From assembly GCA_018716385.1 (NCBI GenBank), contig DVJZ01000032.1:1-64000 (forward strand): a DNA stretch of 64,000 nt. Direction: 5' to 3'. Below are positions 10,152-18,862 of this stretch, piece by piece. The position numbers and the translations under genes are program-made. Source of the stretch: Candidatus Enterenecus merdae. GTDB taxonomy: Bacteria; Bacillota; Clostridia; Oscillospirales; Oscillospiraceae. The notes under the pieces were generated by a model. It had not been told where the DNA came from. It was given only the letters and a program-made list of their open reading frames with translations, and made no database searches. Position 1 is the stretch's first letter. Each line of letters opens with the position of its first letter.

Positions 10152-10592
10152 CTATTCCGCTGCCCGGGCTAGGGCGGCCAGCACCTGCTCCTGCTTAGGC
10201 AGGAGCAGCTTGCGCTTGGGATAGCGGGCGGTATAGCCGGCCAGCAGCCGCCTGGCGTCCGCTGGGGCCAGGACAGCCAACAGGGGCAGGCAGTAGGATT
10301 CCGCCGCCTGGAACATCAACTGGGAGTTGTAGTCAAAGCCCTCCGCCTCCAGAAGCATGAAGACCGCGGCCTGGGCGGCCAGTTCGGCCTCGCCCGTCTC
10401 AGCCAGCTGGGCCACGCACCCCTCCAGTTGGAGCAGGAAGCGCTGGGCCATCACCCGCTCCCCGGCGGGCGGGCCGGTGAAGAACCGGGAGACCCCCTGA
10501 AAGGCGCCCCCCGCCTGGAGCAGCATCCGCCGCTCGTCCAGGTACTCGGCATAGCATTGGCGCAGCGCCTCCAGCCGGTCAGCCCCCTCCAT
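10152..10592 (-). CDS. Unknown helical protein downstream of YerC-like regulator
   Basis: I do not recognise this family. It is a 146-aa protein rich in Ala, Leu, Glu and Gln with no signal peptide, predicted by eye to be almost wholly helical. Notable stretches are RFFTGPPAGERVMAQRF near residue 40 and a basic YPKRKLLLPKQ near the C-terminus. Its start overlaps the upstream regulator gene by 14 bp, so the two are translationally coupled and probably functionally linked. It could be a partner or target of the regulator. The shared terminator at 10096-10128 closes the unit. Confidence 0.7.
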   Translation of the reverse strand: MEGADRLEALRQCYAEYLDERRMLLQAGGAFQGVSRFFTGPPAGERVMAQRFLLQLEGCVAQLAETGEAELAAQAAVFMLLEAEGFDYNSQLMFQAAESYCLPLLAVLAPADARRLLAGYTARYPKRKLLLPKQEQVLAALARAAE

Positions 10593-10893
10593 GCCCAGGC
10601 TCCTCCCGCTGCTTGCGCCGCTGGATCATCCGCCGGAATCCCCCGGCGCCAAAGGAGAAGATCCGGTTGACCCGGCTGATGGTGGCCGAGCTGGCCCCGG
10701 TCTTTTCCAGGATGTCGGTGTACACCATCCCCTCGTCCAGCAGGATGGCCACGTCATACCGCTGCTCCAGGGCCCGCAGCTCGCCCACGGTGCACAGATC
10801 GTCAAAAAAGGCACAGCACTCGTCCAGATCCCTCAGCTCCAGGATGCTCTGATACAGGGCCATGCTCCGCTGCTTGTTGGATACCTTTGGCAT
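10579..10893 (-). CDS. YerC/YecD family TrpR-related DNA-binding protein
   Basis: Small (104 aa) repressor-like protein of the TrpR-superfamily YerC group, whose members bind DNA through a helix-turn-helix. Seen here are LRDLDECCAFFDDLCTVGELRALEQRYDVA and the recognition-helix region TGASSATISRVNR, followed by a basic tail (MIQRRKQRE). The start ATG at 10893 has AAGGAGG just upstream; longer in-frame starts lack a ribosome site. A clear promoter lies upstream at 10966-10994. B. subtilis YerC is the nearest well-known relative; its regulon is poorly known. The gene overlaps the downstream unknown gene by 14 bp. Confidence 0.88.
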   Translation of the reverse strand: MPKVSNKQRSMALYQSILELRDLDECCAFFDDLCTVGELRALEQRYDVAILLDEGMVYTDILEKTGASSATISRVNRIFSFGAGGFRRMIQRRKQREEPGHGGG

Positions 10894-10965
10894 ATTGTCC
10901 TCCTTATTGCGATGGACGGCGGGCAGGATGGGCCGCCCCCGCACAGACGGATGGGAATTGCTTAT

Positions 10966-10994
10966 ATTCTAACAGATTGAAGTGATAAAGTAAA
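10966..10994 (-). promoter_or_regulatory. Promoter of the yerC-like operon
   Basis: On the minus strand, -35 TTTACT (10989-10994), 17-bp spacer, -10 TAGAAT (10966-10971). About 70 nt of leader separates it from the ATG at 10893. Confidence 0.7.
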
Positions 10995-11050
10995 CAGCTT
11001 TCAAAGCGGCGTTCCTCTGCCCGTCCATCGGAGGGCCGGGCGAAATTGGC

Positions 11051-11079
11051 TTCTCAAGCGCGGAAGAATGTGGTATACT
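11051..11079 (+). promoter_or_regulatory. Probable extended -10 promoter of the metallophosphoesterase
   Basis: TGGTATACT gives an extended -10 (TATACT at 11074-11079 preceded by TG). The -35 position 17 bp upstream reads TTCTCA, a poor match, consistent with an extended -10 promoter. Confidence 0.45.
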
Positions 11080-11156
11080 AAACTCTCATTCCGAAAAGAG
11101 GCGCCCTCGTTCCCTGCCGGAGCTGGGCGTTTGGATGGAAGAGGAGTGAAGCGAAG

Positions 11157-12266
11157 TTGAAGCAACTTGCCAAGGTGATTCGACCGGACATCCCGGCGGG
11201 CCGCCGGGTGATCGCCGTCAGCGACATCCATGGGAACCTGCCTTTCCTGAAAGGGGTGTTGGACAGGGCGGGCTTCTCCCCGGCGGACGTGCTGGTGCTG
11301 GTGGGGGATCTGTTTGAGAAGGGGGAGGACAGCCTGGGACTGCTGCGCTACCTGCTGGAGTTGGGGCAGACCCACACGGTGTACCCCCTGTGCGGCAACT
11401 GCGACCATGTGGACAAGATCTTTCTGGCCAAGATCCGCCCCAGCATCGACCAGGAGCTGTGGCCGGTGTTCCGCCGCTGGGGCAGGCGTTCGCTGATCCT
11501 GCAGCTGGCCGCCCAGCTGGGGATGGAGGCCAAGGGGCCGGAGGACCTGCCGGCCATCCGGCAGGCCATCCTGGAGCACTTTCCCCGGGAGGCCCGCTTC
11601 CTGCTGGAGCTGCCCCACATCCTGGAGGCGGGGCGTTACCTGTTCGTCCACGGCGGCTTGCCCCGGGAGGACAGGCTGGAGGAGCTGGAAGCATACGGAT
11701 GCATGAAGAACGACGACTTTCTGGACCAGGGGCTGTCCTTCCGGAAGTGGGTGGTGGTGGGCCACTGGCCGGTGACCCTGTACAACCCCAGCATCCCCAC
11801 CGCCCGGCCCCTGATCTGCCGGGAGCGGCACATCGCATCCATCGACGGCGGCTGCGTGCTCAAGCTGGACGGGCAGCTCAACGCGCTGGTGATCCCCGAC
11901 GTGTACGGGGACGAGATGGACTATGTGGCCTATGATGGACTTCCGACGGTGGTGGCGGAGGAGGACCAGCAGGCCAGCCAGGATTCCCTGAATATCCGCT
12001 GGAGCGACAGCGCCGTCCAAGTGCTGCGGGAGGAAGGGGACTGCTGCTGGTGCCGGCACCTGTCCACCGGTCGGGAACTGTGGATCCTGAAGGAGTACCT
12101 TTACACCCGCCTGTCCGATGGAACAGTGCATTGCGAGGACACCACCGATTATCTGCTGCCGGTATCCGCGGGGGAACGATTGAAGCTGGTGCGGCGCAGC
12201 AGCCGGGGCTGTCTGGTGAAGAAACAGGGGATGACGGGCTGGTATCGGGGCCGGCTGCGGGAGTGA
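11157..12266 (+). CDS. Calcineurin-like metallophosphoesterase with C-terminal extension
   Basis: Dinuclear-metal phosphoesterase. The metal-binding signature is complete: DIH (Asp23, His25), GD (Asp51), GNCDH (Asn81-His84), then VHGG and GHWP with the later histidines. The catalytic domain covers roughly residues 15-250. The remaining ~120 residues form an extension with no domain I recognise, containing a CCWC cluster and ending in a basic segment. Start is TTG at 11157 behind GAGGAGTGAAG; no ATG fits better. Relatives include Ap4A hydrolases and serine/threonine phosphatases, so the substrate is not fixed. Monocistronic, ended by the 21-bp hairpin at 12516-12560. Confidence 0.85.
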   Translation: MKQLAKVIRPDIPAGRRVIAVSDIHGNLPFLKGVLDRAGFSPADVLVLVGDLFEKGEDSLGLLRYLLELGQTHTVYPLCGNCDHVDKIFLAKIRPSIDQELWPVFRRWGRRSLILQLAAQLGMEAKGPEDLPAIRQAILEHFPREARFLLELPHILEAGRYLFVHGGLPREDRLEELEAYGCMKNDDFLDQGLSFRKWVVVGHWPVTLYNPSIPTARPLICRERHIASIDGGCVLKLDGQLNALVIPDVYGDEMDYVAYDGLPTVVAEEDQQASQDSLNIRWSDSAVQVLREEGDCCWCRHLSTGRELWILKEYLYTRLSDGTVHCEDTTDYLLPVSAGERLKLVRRSSRGCLVKKQGMTGWYRGRLRE

Positions 12267-12515
12267 GCCGGGCTGGGGAGTTTCCAGGCCCTTCCAGGGG
12301 TGGGAATGGGTTGCGATAATTTCTTTGGCGGCAGATTTGGCCTCAAAAAGTTCCGAATTTTTCTTGGCTTTCCAAACAGGCTTGCCGGCAGCCCAACCCT
12401 GGGGCCAGAAGTTTCAACAACTTCCGCAGAGTTTTCCACATCCTGATCCGTTCTTCCAGGTTCGCGGAGAGTAGACATAAAAGATGTCAAGGGAAATTGC
12501 TGTGGGCAAATCTCC
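12267..12515. other. Intergenic region without a gene
   Basis: About 250 bp between the metallophosphoesterase stop and the shared terminator, more AT-rich than its surroundings. It contains the first copy of the dispersed 32-bp repeat (12409-12440, with the DnaA-box-like TTTTCCACA). No open frame with a ribosome site was found. Confidence 0.6.
12409..12440 (+). repeat. Dispersed repeat, copy 1 (TTTTCCACA element)
   Basis: Thirty-two bp that match 36614-36645 at 27 of 32 positions by eye, both ending in AGTTTTCCACA. The core resembles a DnaA box (TTATCCACA) with one mismatch. It lies in an intergenic gap. Confidence 0.5.
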
Positions 12516-12560
12516 AAAAAAGACCGGCAGTCCGCCAGAGGCGGACTGCCGGTCTTTTTT
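12516..12560. terminator. Bidirectional terminator, 21-bp perfect stem
   Basis: Perfect 21-bp arms (12516-12536 and 12540-12560) with a 3-nt loop, flanked by A6 and T6. It serves both the metallophosphoesterase (+) and pepF (-). Confidence 0.95.
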
Positions 12561-12569
12561 GCCCGAGGA

Positions 12570-14375
12570 TCAATCCCCTGTGAGGGATTCCATCTCGTCC
12601 AGCAGGGCCTGGAAGAGGTCCAGGGCGGCCTGGATAGGCTGGGGGGTGGACATATCCACCCCGGCCCCCCGCAGCAGATCCACCGGGTCCTTGGAGCAGC
12701 CGCCCCCCAGAAAACCCAGGTAGTCTTGCACCGCTCCCTGCCCCTCTTGCAGGATGCGGCGGGACAGGGCGATGGCGGCGGAGTAGCCTGTGGCATACTG
12801 ATAGACATAGTAGTTGTAGTAGAAATGGGGGATACGGGCCCATTCCAGGGCGATCTCCTCATCGGAGACCAGGTCGGGCCCGTAGTACTTCTCGTTCAAC
12901 GCCCGGTACTCCCGGGACAGCAGGTCGGCGGTGAGGGTTTCCCCCTGGGCGTTGAGTTGGCCCATGCGCAGCTCGAACTCGGCGAACATGGTCTGGCGGT
13001 AGAGGGTGCCCTTAAACTGCTCCAGGAAGTGGTTGATCAGCCAGGCCCGCTCCTTCCGGTCAGTGGTTCGGGCCAGCAGGTACTCCATGAGCAGGGCCTC
13101 GTTGCAGGTGGATGCCACCTCGGCCACGAAGATCACATAGTCCCGGTAGGGGGCGGGCTGGGTTTTGTTGGACAGGTAGGAGTGGATGGCATGGCCCATC
13201 TCGTGGGCCAGGGTGAACATCCCGTCCAGATTGTCCTTGTGGTTGAGCAGCACATAGGGGTGGCACAGCGCGCCGGCGGAGTAGGCTCCCGAGCGCTTGC
13301 CCAGGTTCTCCCGCACATCGATCCAGCGGTGGGTAAAGCCCTCCTGGATAATGGCCCGGTAGTCCTCGCCCAGGGGGGCCAGCGCCGCATAGACCGTTTC
13401 CCTGGCCTGGGAAAAGGAGATGGGCCGGTCCACGCCGGACACCATGGGGGCGTAAATGTCGTACATATGCAGCTGATCCACCCCCAACAGCTTCTTGCGC
13501 AGGCGGACATAGCGGTGGAGTTTGTCCAAGTTGGCATTGACCGTGTCAATGAGGTTGTGGTAGACCTGGGGAGGGACCCGGGTGCCGGCCACGGCGGCGG
13601 CCAGGGAGCTCTCATATTTCCGGGCGGTGGCGTAGAACTGCAGCTGCTTGACCTGGGCGGAGAGCACCGCCGCGGCGGTGTTGCGGATGGAGCCATAGGT
13701 CTTGTAGTAGGTGCGGAAGGCGTTCTCCCGCAGCACCCGGTCCTCGCTCATCTGGGTGGGGACAAAGGAGCCGTCGGACAGGGGGACCTGGTTGCCCTGC
13801 CCGTCCATGGCCTCGGGGAAGGTCAGGTCGGCGTTGGTGAGCTTGCCGTAGATATCCTCCGGCGCCTGGGCCATCTCGCCGGCGGCGGCCAGCAGCCGCT
13901 CCTCTGCGTCGGACAGCACATGGGCCCGCCGGTCTTGCAGCACCTGGAAGTACCGGCGGTAGAGCGTCAGGGCGGGCTGCTGGGCGTAGAAGCGCTCCAG
14001 GGTGTCCGGCGGGATGGCGATCAGCTCCGGGGTGGCGAAGGCGCTATCCCGGTTCAGCTCCACCAGGGTGCTGGTCAGCTTGCCCTGCATGGCCTGGTAT
14101 TCGGACACGCGGGTGTCCTCGTCCCCCTTGCGGAAGGCGTAGTGGGCCAGGTTGCTGATGTGGGTGTCCAGGGTCTGATTCAGCTCCAGAAACTCATAGA
14201 GGGTGTCGGCCCGCTCGGCCAGGCGGCCGGCGTAGCCGGGGATGCGGGCGGCCAGGGCCCGGGTCTCGTCCAGGTCCCGCTGCCAGGCCGCGTCATTCGG
14301 ATACAGGTCGGTGAGGTCCCAGGTTTCCTCCACGGGGATCTCGCTGCGCTGGGGGATCTTGTTGTGTTCTGCCAT
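12570..14375 (-). CDS. pepF: Oligoendopeptidase F (M3B family)
   Basis: Cytosolic zinc metallopeptidase that cuts short peptides. The HExxH zinc motif is His391-Glu-Met-Gly-His395 (LAHEMGHAIHS), with the downstream glutamate about 25 residues on in FVAEVASTCNEALL. The N-terminal region (ETWDLTDLYPND) is the characteristic PepF/M3B entry. The ATG at 14375 is preceded by GGAGGTATCAGC; an upstream in-frame start lacks a ribosome site. 601 aa, full length. A TTGTGC-17-TATGAT promoter precedes it. Confidence 0.95.
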   Translation of the reverse strand: MAEHNKIPQRSEIPVEETWDLTDLYPNDAAWQRDLDETRALAARIPGYAGRLAERADTLYEFLELNQTLDTHISNLAHYAFRKGDEDTRVSEYQAMQGKLTSTLVELNRDSAFATPELIAIPPDTLERFYAQQPALTLYRRYFQVLQDRRAHVLSDAEERLLAAAGEMAQAPEDIYGKLTNADLTFPEAMDGQGNQVPLSDGSFVPTQMSEDRVLRENAFRTYYKTYGSIRNTAAAVLSAQVKQLQFYATARKYESSLAAAVAGTRVPPQVYHNLIDTVNANLDKLHRYVRLRKKLLGVDQLHMYDIYAPMVSGVDRPISFSQARETVYAALAPLGEDYRAIIQEGFTHRWIDVRENLGKRSGAYSAGALCHPYVLLNHKDNLDGMFTLAHEMGHAIHSYLSNKTQPAPYRDYVIFVAEVASTCNEALLMEYLLARTTDRKERAWLINHFLEQFKGTLYRQTMFAEFELRMGQLNAQGETLTADLLSREYRALNEKYYGPDLVSDEEIALEWARIPHFYYNYYVYQYATGYSAAIALSRRILQEGQGAVQDYLGFLGGGCSKDPVDLLRGAGVDMSTPQPIQAALDLFQALLDEMESLTGD

Positions 14376-14425
14376 GCTGATACCTCCAAAGGCAAACAAT
14401 AGGGATGGTTGCAGACCATCATAGC

Positions 14426-14454
14426 ATCATAACACAACCCGGCTGTGGGCACAA
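14426..14454 (-). promoter_or_regulatory. Promoter of pepF
   Basis: Minus strand: -35 TTGTGC (14449-14454), 17-bp spacer, -10 TATGAT (14426-14431). It sits just beyond the 3' end of the upstream permease gene. Confidence 0.6.
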
Positions 14455-14463
14455 GCCCCGGGC

Positions 14464-16080
14464 TCACTTTACCCGGAAGGTACGGGGTGCCCGGCGGTAG
14501 ACCAGGGCGAGGATGAGCACGGAGTAGACCACCGTCACCGCCAGCACCAGCAGGGCGAACCAGGAGGGTGTGCTGCGGATCTGGATGCAGGCGTAGCAGA
14601 CGGCGTACACCGCGAAGTTGATGCCGGAGAAGAAGGGGTTTTTCACCTGCAAATCAGAGGTGTAGGGCTGGAACAGGTAGTACATACCCAGGCAGTGGAC
14701 GGCGAAGAACACCCCCAGGCACAGGATGGCGGCCAGAAAGATCAGGTAGCCCCCCAGGGCGGGCCGCCCACCGGCGCACAGGGTGAGCACGGTGAACATC
14801 ACGCACACCGCCCCGGACAGGGCCAGGGTAGCCCCGCACAGCCGGGAGAAGCGCAGCAGGAAGTTTTTCAGCACCACATCCCCCTGGCGATACCAGGGAT
14901 ACTTGAGCATGGCCAGGTCGCAGTTGTAGAACATGGCCTTGCAGATGCGGGTGCCCACGGAGTTGTCCATGAAGTACAGGAAGAACACGCAGTAGGGCAG
15001 GGACAGGGGGACCAGGCTGAACAGCGCCTGCGTTTCCCCGTCCCGGAAAGCCAGCAGGGCGGCGCCCACCACCACGGTCACGCCGGCGATGATGAACAGC
15101 GCGATCTTCACCGGCTTGTAGAGCATCCGGCGGTGGCGGCGGAAGAACAGGGACTGGAAGTAGGGCCAGCCAGACAGCCGGGGGTCCCCCTGCGCGGTCA
15201 GGTCGCTGTCCTTCAGGCGCACGTTGGCAAACTGGGCGCCGGCCACCTTCTGCTTGGCCAGCGCGGGGGAGACAGACTCGGCCTTGCAGGTGTCCAGCAC
15301 CAGGCGGTAGTAGTTGGGGAAGCGGACTGTGTAGACGGCCCCCGCCGCGCCCAAAACGGCCAGTACCAGCACGGTGACGGGGTGGAGCAGGACGTCTTGG
15401 GTCCGGGCCTCCGGCAGGAGCAGCAGGCAGACGGCGGATCCGGCCAACCCAACCACTACCATCAGGATGATGTACCACGTCCGATTGCCCACGCTTACCC
15501 CGGTACGGCTGTATAGGGCCAGGTGGAGGGCCTCGGCGGCCAGGCGGACGAAGGCCAGCTCCAGGCTGATGACCAGGCCAGCCCAGGCCCCAGCACCCAG
15601 CAGGGCGGTGACCAGCATGAGAAAGGGGGTGAAGCCGGCGAAGGCGGCCAGGTGGTGACCCAGGCCAGTGATCATCTGATAGCGCCAGGCGTCCATGGCC
15701 ATCATGCGCACGCAGATGTACTTTAGCTGGGAGGGGGCCACCGCGTGGGGCTGGAGCATGGTGCCCACCAGGAAACTGAACCACAGGAAGGCCCAGCAAA
15801 AGGGCCCGAAGTTGTTCGGCGAGAGCCAGTCCTGAGGCCCGCTCAGGGCGAAGGAGGCGGACAGGAGCAGGCACGCCGCCAGATAGATCAGCTTGCCCCC
15901 CAGAGCCTTGAGCAGCCACCACAGGCATTGCAGAATGAATAGAGCGAACTTGCCCTCCTCAGCAGAATAGAGATGGTCGGTGAACAGCCGGCGCAGCAGG
16001 GGCAGGCGGCCCAGCCAATAGATGAGCCGGTTGCCCCGGATGCTGGCATTGATGCGGAAGATGGTCCAGGTGTTAGTCAT
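14464..16080 (-). CDS. ABC transporter permease (large ABC-2-like)
   Basis: Polytopic membrane protein, 538 aa, with roughly 10-12 hydrophobic segments visible along its length. It pairs with the ATPase encoded immediately upstream, which it overlaps by 8 bp (start ATG 16080, GAGGAGGGGG ribosome site). No family name is certain; it resembles ABC-2-type exporters of the multi-component kind. It is the last gene of the XRE-to-ABC operon. No clear terminator lies between it and the pepF promoter. Substrate unknown. Confidence 0.7.
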   Translation of the reverse strand: MTNTWTIFRINASIRGNRLIYWLGRLPLLRRLFTDHLYSAEEGKFALFILQCLWWLLKALGGKLIYLAACLLLSASFALSGPQDWLSPNNFGPFCWAFLWFSFLVGTMLQPHAVAPSQLKYICVRMMAMDAWRYQMITGLGHHLAAFAGFTPFLMLVTALLGAGAWAGLVISLELAFVRLAAEALHLALYSRTGVSVGNRTWYIILMVVVGLAGSAVCLLLLPEARTQDVLLHPVTVLVLAVLGAAGAVYTVRFPNYYRLVLDTCKAESVSPALAKQKVAGAQFANVRLKDSDLTAQGDPRLSGWPYFQSLFFRRHRRMLYKPVKIALFIIAGVTVVVGAALLAFRDGETQALFSLVPLSLPYCVFFLYFMDNSVGTRICKAMFYNCDLAMLKYPWYRQGDVVLKNFLLRFSRLCGATLALSGAVCVMFTVLTLCAGGRPALGGYLIFLAAILCLGVFFAVHCLGMYYLFQPYTSDLQVKNPFFSGINFAVYAVCYACIQIRSTPSWFALLVLAVTVVYSVLILALVYRRAPRTFRVK

Positions 16081-16792
16081 GCTCGCCCTCCCCCTCCTCC
16101 CGGAGGATGTCCACGATGCGCTGCTCAAACTCAGGGGTGTGGATGAGGGCGGGGTCCACCCCCTCCAGCAGGCCATGGTTGAGCACCACGATCTCATCGC
16201 ACAGGTCAGTGGCCAGCTGGAGGATGTGGGTGGAGAAGATGAGGATGTGATCTTCCCGCATCTCCCGCAGCAGGTTCTTCATCTCCAGGGCGGCCACCAC
16301 GTCGAAGGAGGTCAGCGGCTCGTCCAGCAGGATCACCGGGGGCCGGCCGATGAGGAAGCACAGCATCTGCACCTTGTTCTTCATGCCGTGGGAGTAGCCC
16401 CGCATGAGCCGGTGGCGGTCATCGGGGTCGATGCCCACCAAAGCTAGCCAGTCGTCTGGGGTGCGGCCGGTCTGGCCGGGGTCGCCGGTGATCTCTAGAA
16501 AGAACTTGACAAACTCATACCCGGTGAGGAACTCCGGCACCACGGGGGTGGAGAGGACGTAGCCAATATCCCCTTGCGTCAGGGGCCGGGGCGGAGCGCC
16601 GTCCTGGACTAGTTCCACCCTGCCGCTGTCTGGCGGGTACTCGGCGGACAGGCAGTTGAACAGCGTGGTCTTGCCCGCCCCGTTGCGGCCAAGCAGGCCG
16701 TAGATCCCCTGCTTGGGGAAGGTGTAGCTGGCCCCTTTGAGCACCTGCTTGGTGCCGAAATGTTTGACCAGATCCTGTATGATGAGCTCCAT
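16073..16792 (-). CDS. ABC transporter ATP-binding protein
   Basis: Energy-coupling subunit for the adjacent permease. Walker A is GRNGAGKT (residues 35-42) and Walker B VILLDEP (about 153-159). The H-loop segment is ILIFSTHILQ. The signature region reads YSHGMKNKVQ instead of LSGGQ, a divergence common in CcmA/NatA-like exporters. 239 aa. Its start is preceded by GGGAGGAGG. A 124-bp gap with small hairpins separates it from the first ABC pair. Confidence 0.85.
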   Translation of the reverse strand: MELIIQDLVKHFGTKQVLKGASYTFPKQGIYGLLGRNGAGKTTLFNCLSAEYPPDSGRVELVQDGAPPRPLTQGDIGYVLSTPVVPEFLTGYEFVKFFLEITGDPGQTGRTPDDWLALVGIDPDDRHRLMRGYSHGMKNKVQMLCFLIGRPPVILLDEPLTSFDVVAALEMKNLLREMREDHILIFSTHILQLATDLCDEIVVLNHGLLEGVDPALIHTPEFEQRIVDILREEGEGEHD

Positions 16793-16916
16793 AGATGATG
16801 CCTCCTCCCAGCCGGAATTTCTCCGGCAGATTCTCGCTTTTCAGGTGAACGGACGCCCGCCCGCTGGCAGCGGGAGAGGGATGGTGGGCCGACCTCTGCG
16901 GCCAATGTGTAGGGGG

Positions 16917-18086
16917 TCAGCGCTGGAACATGATCTTCTCGCTGGAGAACATCCGGGTCAGGCCCCAGGTCAACGCGGCGGTATAGGCCAGGTTGGACAC
17001 CAGGGCGATGAGCAGGAAGGTCCAGTTGACCTCCAGGGCAAAGATGCCCGCCATGACCTGCACACTATTGTAGAAGGGGATAAGGTAGGCCCACGCCTGG
17101 GTACTGGCCCCGCCGCCGAACATGGCGGTAATCCCCACCACCATGGCCAGGATCATCAAGGGGGTGACATAGGTCTGGGCCTCCTTGATGGTCTTGGCAA
17201 AGGCGGAGATCAGGGAGATGCAGGTTACGATGAACAGCACTGTGGACAGGATGATCAGGCACAGGGCCAGGTAGTGGGCAGGGGTATAGGCCATGTGCAT
17301 CTCCCCGTCCAGCTGCATCAGCGTGGGCATGGACAGCAGGGTGCCCACGGTGCTGGACAGCCCGGACAGCAGGGCGATGATGGACAGCGCGCAGATCTTT
17401 CCCAGGGCCAGGCCGCTGCGGCTCACAGGGGTGATGAGCAGGGTGGCGATGGTGCCCCGCTCCTTCTCCCCGGCGATGGACTCCGGGGCGGTGGCCATGC
17501 ACCCGGAGAACAGGAAGATCACCAACAGCATGGGCATCATGGAGGACATCAGGGTGCCGGCGGTGTCCGCCTCGGAGGCCAGGTTGTATGTCCCCTCGCC
17601 GGGGTTGACGTCGAACTTGTTGGCCAGGCTGGTTTCATAGCCGGCCAGCAGGGCGTCCAGCATCTCGTAGGCGGTGGAGGAGTCCACGCTGGCCGAGTTG
17701 TAGTACAGCTCCACTACCGGGGCGGATTGGCCGGAGGCCACGTCATAGGCGGCCACCTGCGCGTCGAAACCGGAGGGGAAGACGGCCAGCAGGTCCAGCT
17801 CCTGCTCCCGAATGAGAGACTTGGCCTGGTCCATATCCGCGGCGGCCTGGATGTCCACCCCAGCCTGATCCGCCAGGGCGGCGATGGAGTCAGGAAGGTT
17901 GACCGCCTGAATCGTGGGCGCAAAGTCTTCGTCCACCGAGAACTGATTGGACAGGGCAGAGCCCATGAAGGTGTAGACTACGAAAATGAGCACGCCGGGC
18001 AGCAGGATGGTGCCAAGGACGGTGCGTTTGTCCCCGAAGAAGCGGGCAAGCTCCTTGCGGAAAATGGTGAGCATTCCGTTTTTCAT
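16917..18086 (-). CDS. ABC-2 type (NatB-like) permease
   Basis: 389-aa permease of the NatB/ABC2_membrane_3 form: an N-terminal transmembrane segment (LPGVLIFVVYTF), a large extracytoplasmic domain of about 150 residues, then about five membrane segments. The cytoplasmic signature AGEKERGTIATLLITPVSR is characteristic of NatB-type exporters. It overlaps the upstream ATPase by 4 bp. Known relatives export Na+ or drugs, or give peptide self-resistance. In an operon with a CPBP protease and an XRE regulator, a stress or self-protection role is plausible but inferred. Confidence 0.82.
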   Translation of the reverse strand: MKNGMLTIFRKELARFFGDKRTVLGTILLPGVLIFVVYTFMGSALSNQFSVDEDFAPTIQAVNLPDSIAALADQAGVDIQAAADMDQAKSLIREQELDLLAVFPSGFDAQVAAYDVASGQSAPVVELYYNSASVDSSTAYEMLDALLAGYETSLANKFDVNPGEGTYNLASEADTAGTLMSSMMPMLLVIFLFSGCMATAPESIAGEKERGTIATLLITPVSRSGLALGKICALSIIALLSGLSSTVGTLLSMPTLMQLDGEMHMAYTPAHYLALCLIILSTVLFIVTCISLISAFAKTIKEAQTYVTPLMILAMVVGITAMFGGGASTQAWAYLIPFYNSVQVMAGIFALEVNWTFLLIALVSNLAYTAALTWGLTRMFSSEKIMFQR

Positions 18087-18862
18087 GCGTCCTTCCCCAT
18101 CCTTTCCACATACAGGTCAAAGAACCGATCTTCCAGATTTTTGCCCTGGCACACCTCGTCCAGGGTACCGCACAGGGCCATGGAGCCGTCGATGATGATC
18201 CCCACCCGGTCGCACAGCTTTTCCACCAGGGAGAAGATATGGGTGGATACCAGAACCGTCTTGCCCTGCTGGCGCAGCTCCTGGAGGAAGTCGGTGACCA
18301 CCTTGGCAGTGATGACGTCCAGGCCATTGGTGGGCTCGTCAAAGATGATGATGTCCGGGTCGTGGACAATGGAGATGACCAGGGACACCTTCTGCTTCAT
18401 GCCGGTGGACAGGTCGGCCACCTTCACCTGGGCGAAGCGATCGATGCCGAACCGCTGGAACAGCGCCTGCTTGCGGGCCTGGCGGGCCTGGTCAGGCACC
18501 CGGTGCAGGCGGGAGAAGAAGTCGTACAGATAGTCGGGGGTGAAGAAGTCCTCCAGCTTCAGCTCGCTGGTGAGAAAGCCGATGCGCTCGCGCACCCGCT
18601 CGGGCTCGGTGACGATGCTGGCCCCGTCCACCAGGGCGTCCCCCGCATCGGGTTTGATCAGGGTGGCCAGCAGGCGCAGGGTGGTGGTCTTGCCCGCCCC
18701 GTTGGGGCCCAACAGGCCGAAGATCTCCCCCCGGAGGGCGGAGAAGGACAGGCCGTCCACGGCCACCTTTACTTTTTGCTTGGTTTTCTCGATCTTCTGC
18801 TGTTTGGGGGACAGCCGGAAAGTCTTGCGCAGCCCCCGGACTTCCAGAATGGGATCAGACAT
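18083..18862 (-). CDS. ABC transporter ATP-binding protein (NatA-like)
   Basis: 259-aa ATPase for the NatB-like permease just downstream. Walker A GPNGAGKT (52-59), signature LSTGMKQKV, Walker B IIIFDEPTNGLD, and STH H-loop are all intact. The ATG at 18862 has AAGGAGG upstream and lies within the 3' end of the CPBP gene (8-bp overlap), while the 3' end overlaps the permease by 4 bp; all point to one polycistronic message. Confidence 0.9.
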   Translation of the reverse strand: MSDPILEVRGLRKTFRLSPKQQKIEKTKQKVKVAVDGLSFSALRGEIFGLLGPNGAGKTTTLRLLATLIKPDAGDALVDGASIVTEPERVRERIGFLTSELKLEDFFTPDYLYDFFSRLHRVPDQARQARKQALFQRFGIDRFAQVKVADLSTGMKQKVSLVISIVHDPDIIIFDEPTNGLDVITAKVVTDFLQELRQQGKTVLVSTHIFSLVEKLCDRVGIIIDGSMALCGTLDEVCQGKNLEDRFFDLYVERMGKDA

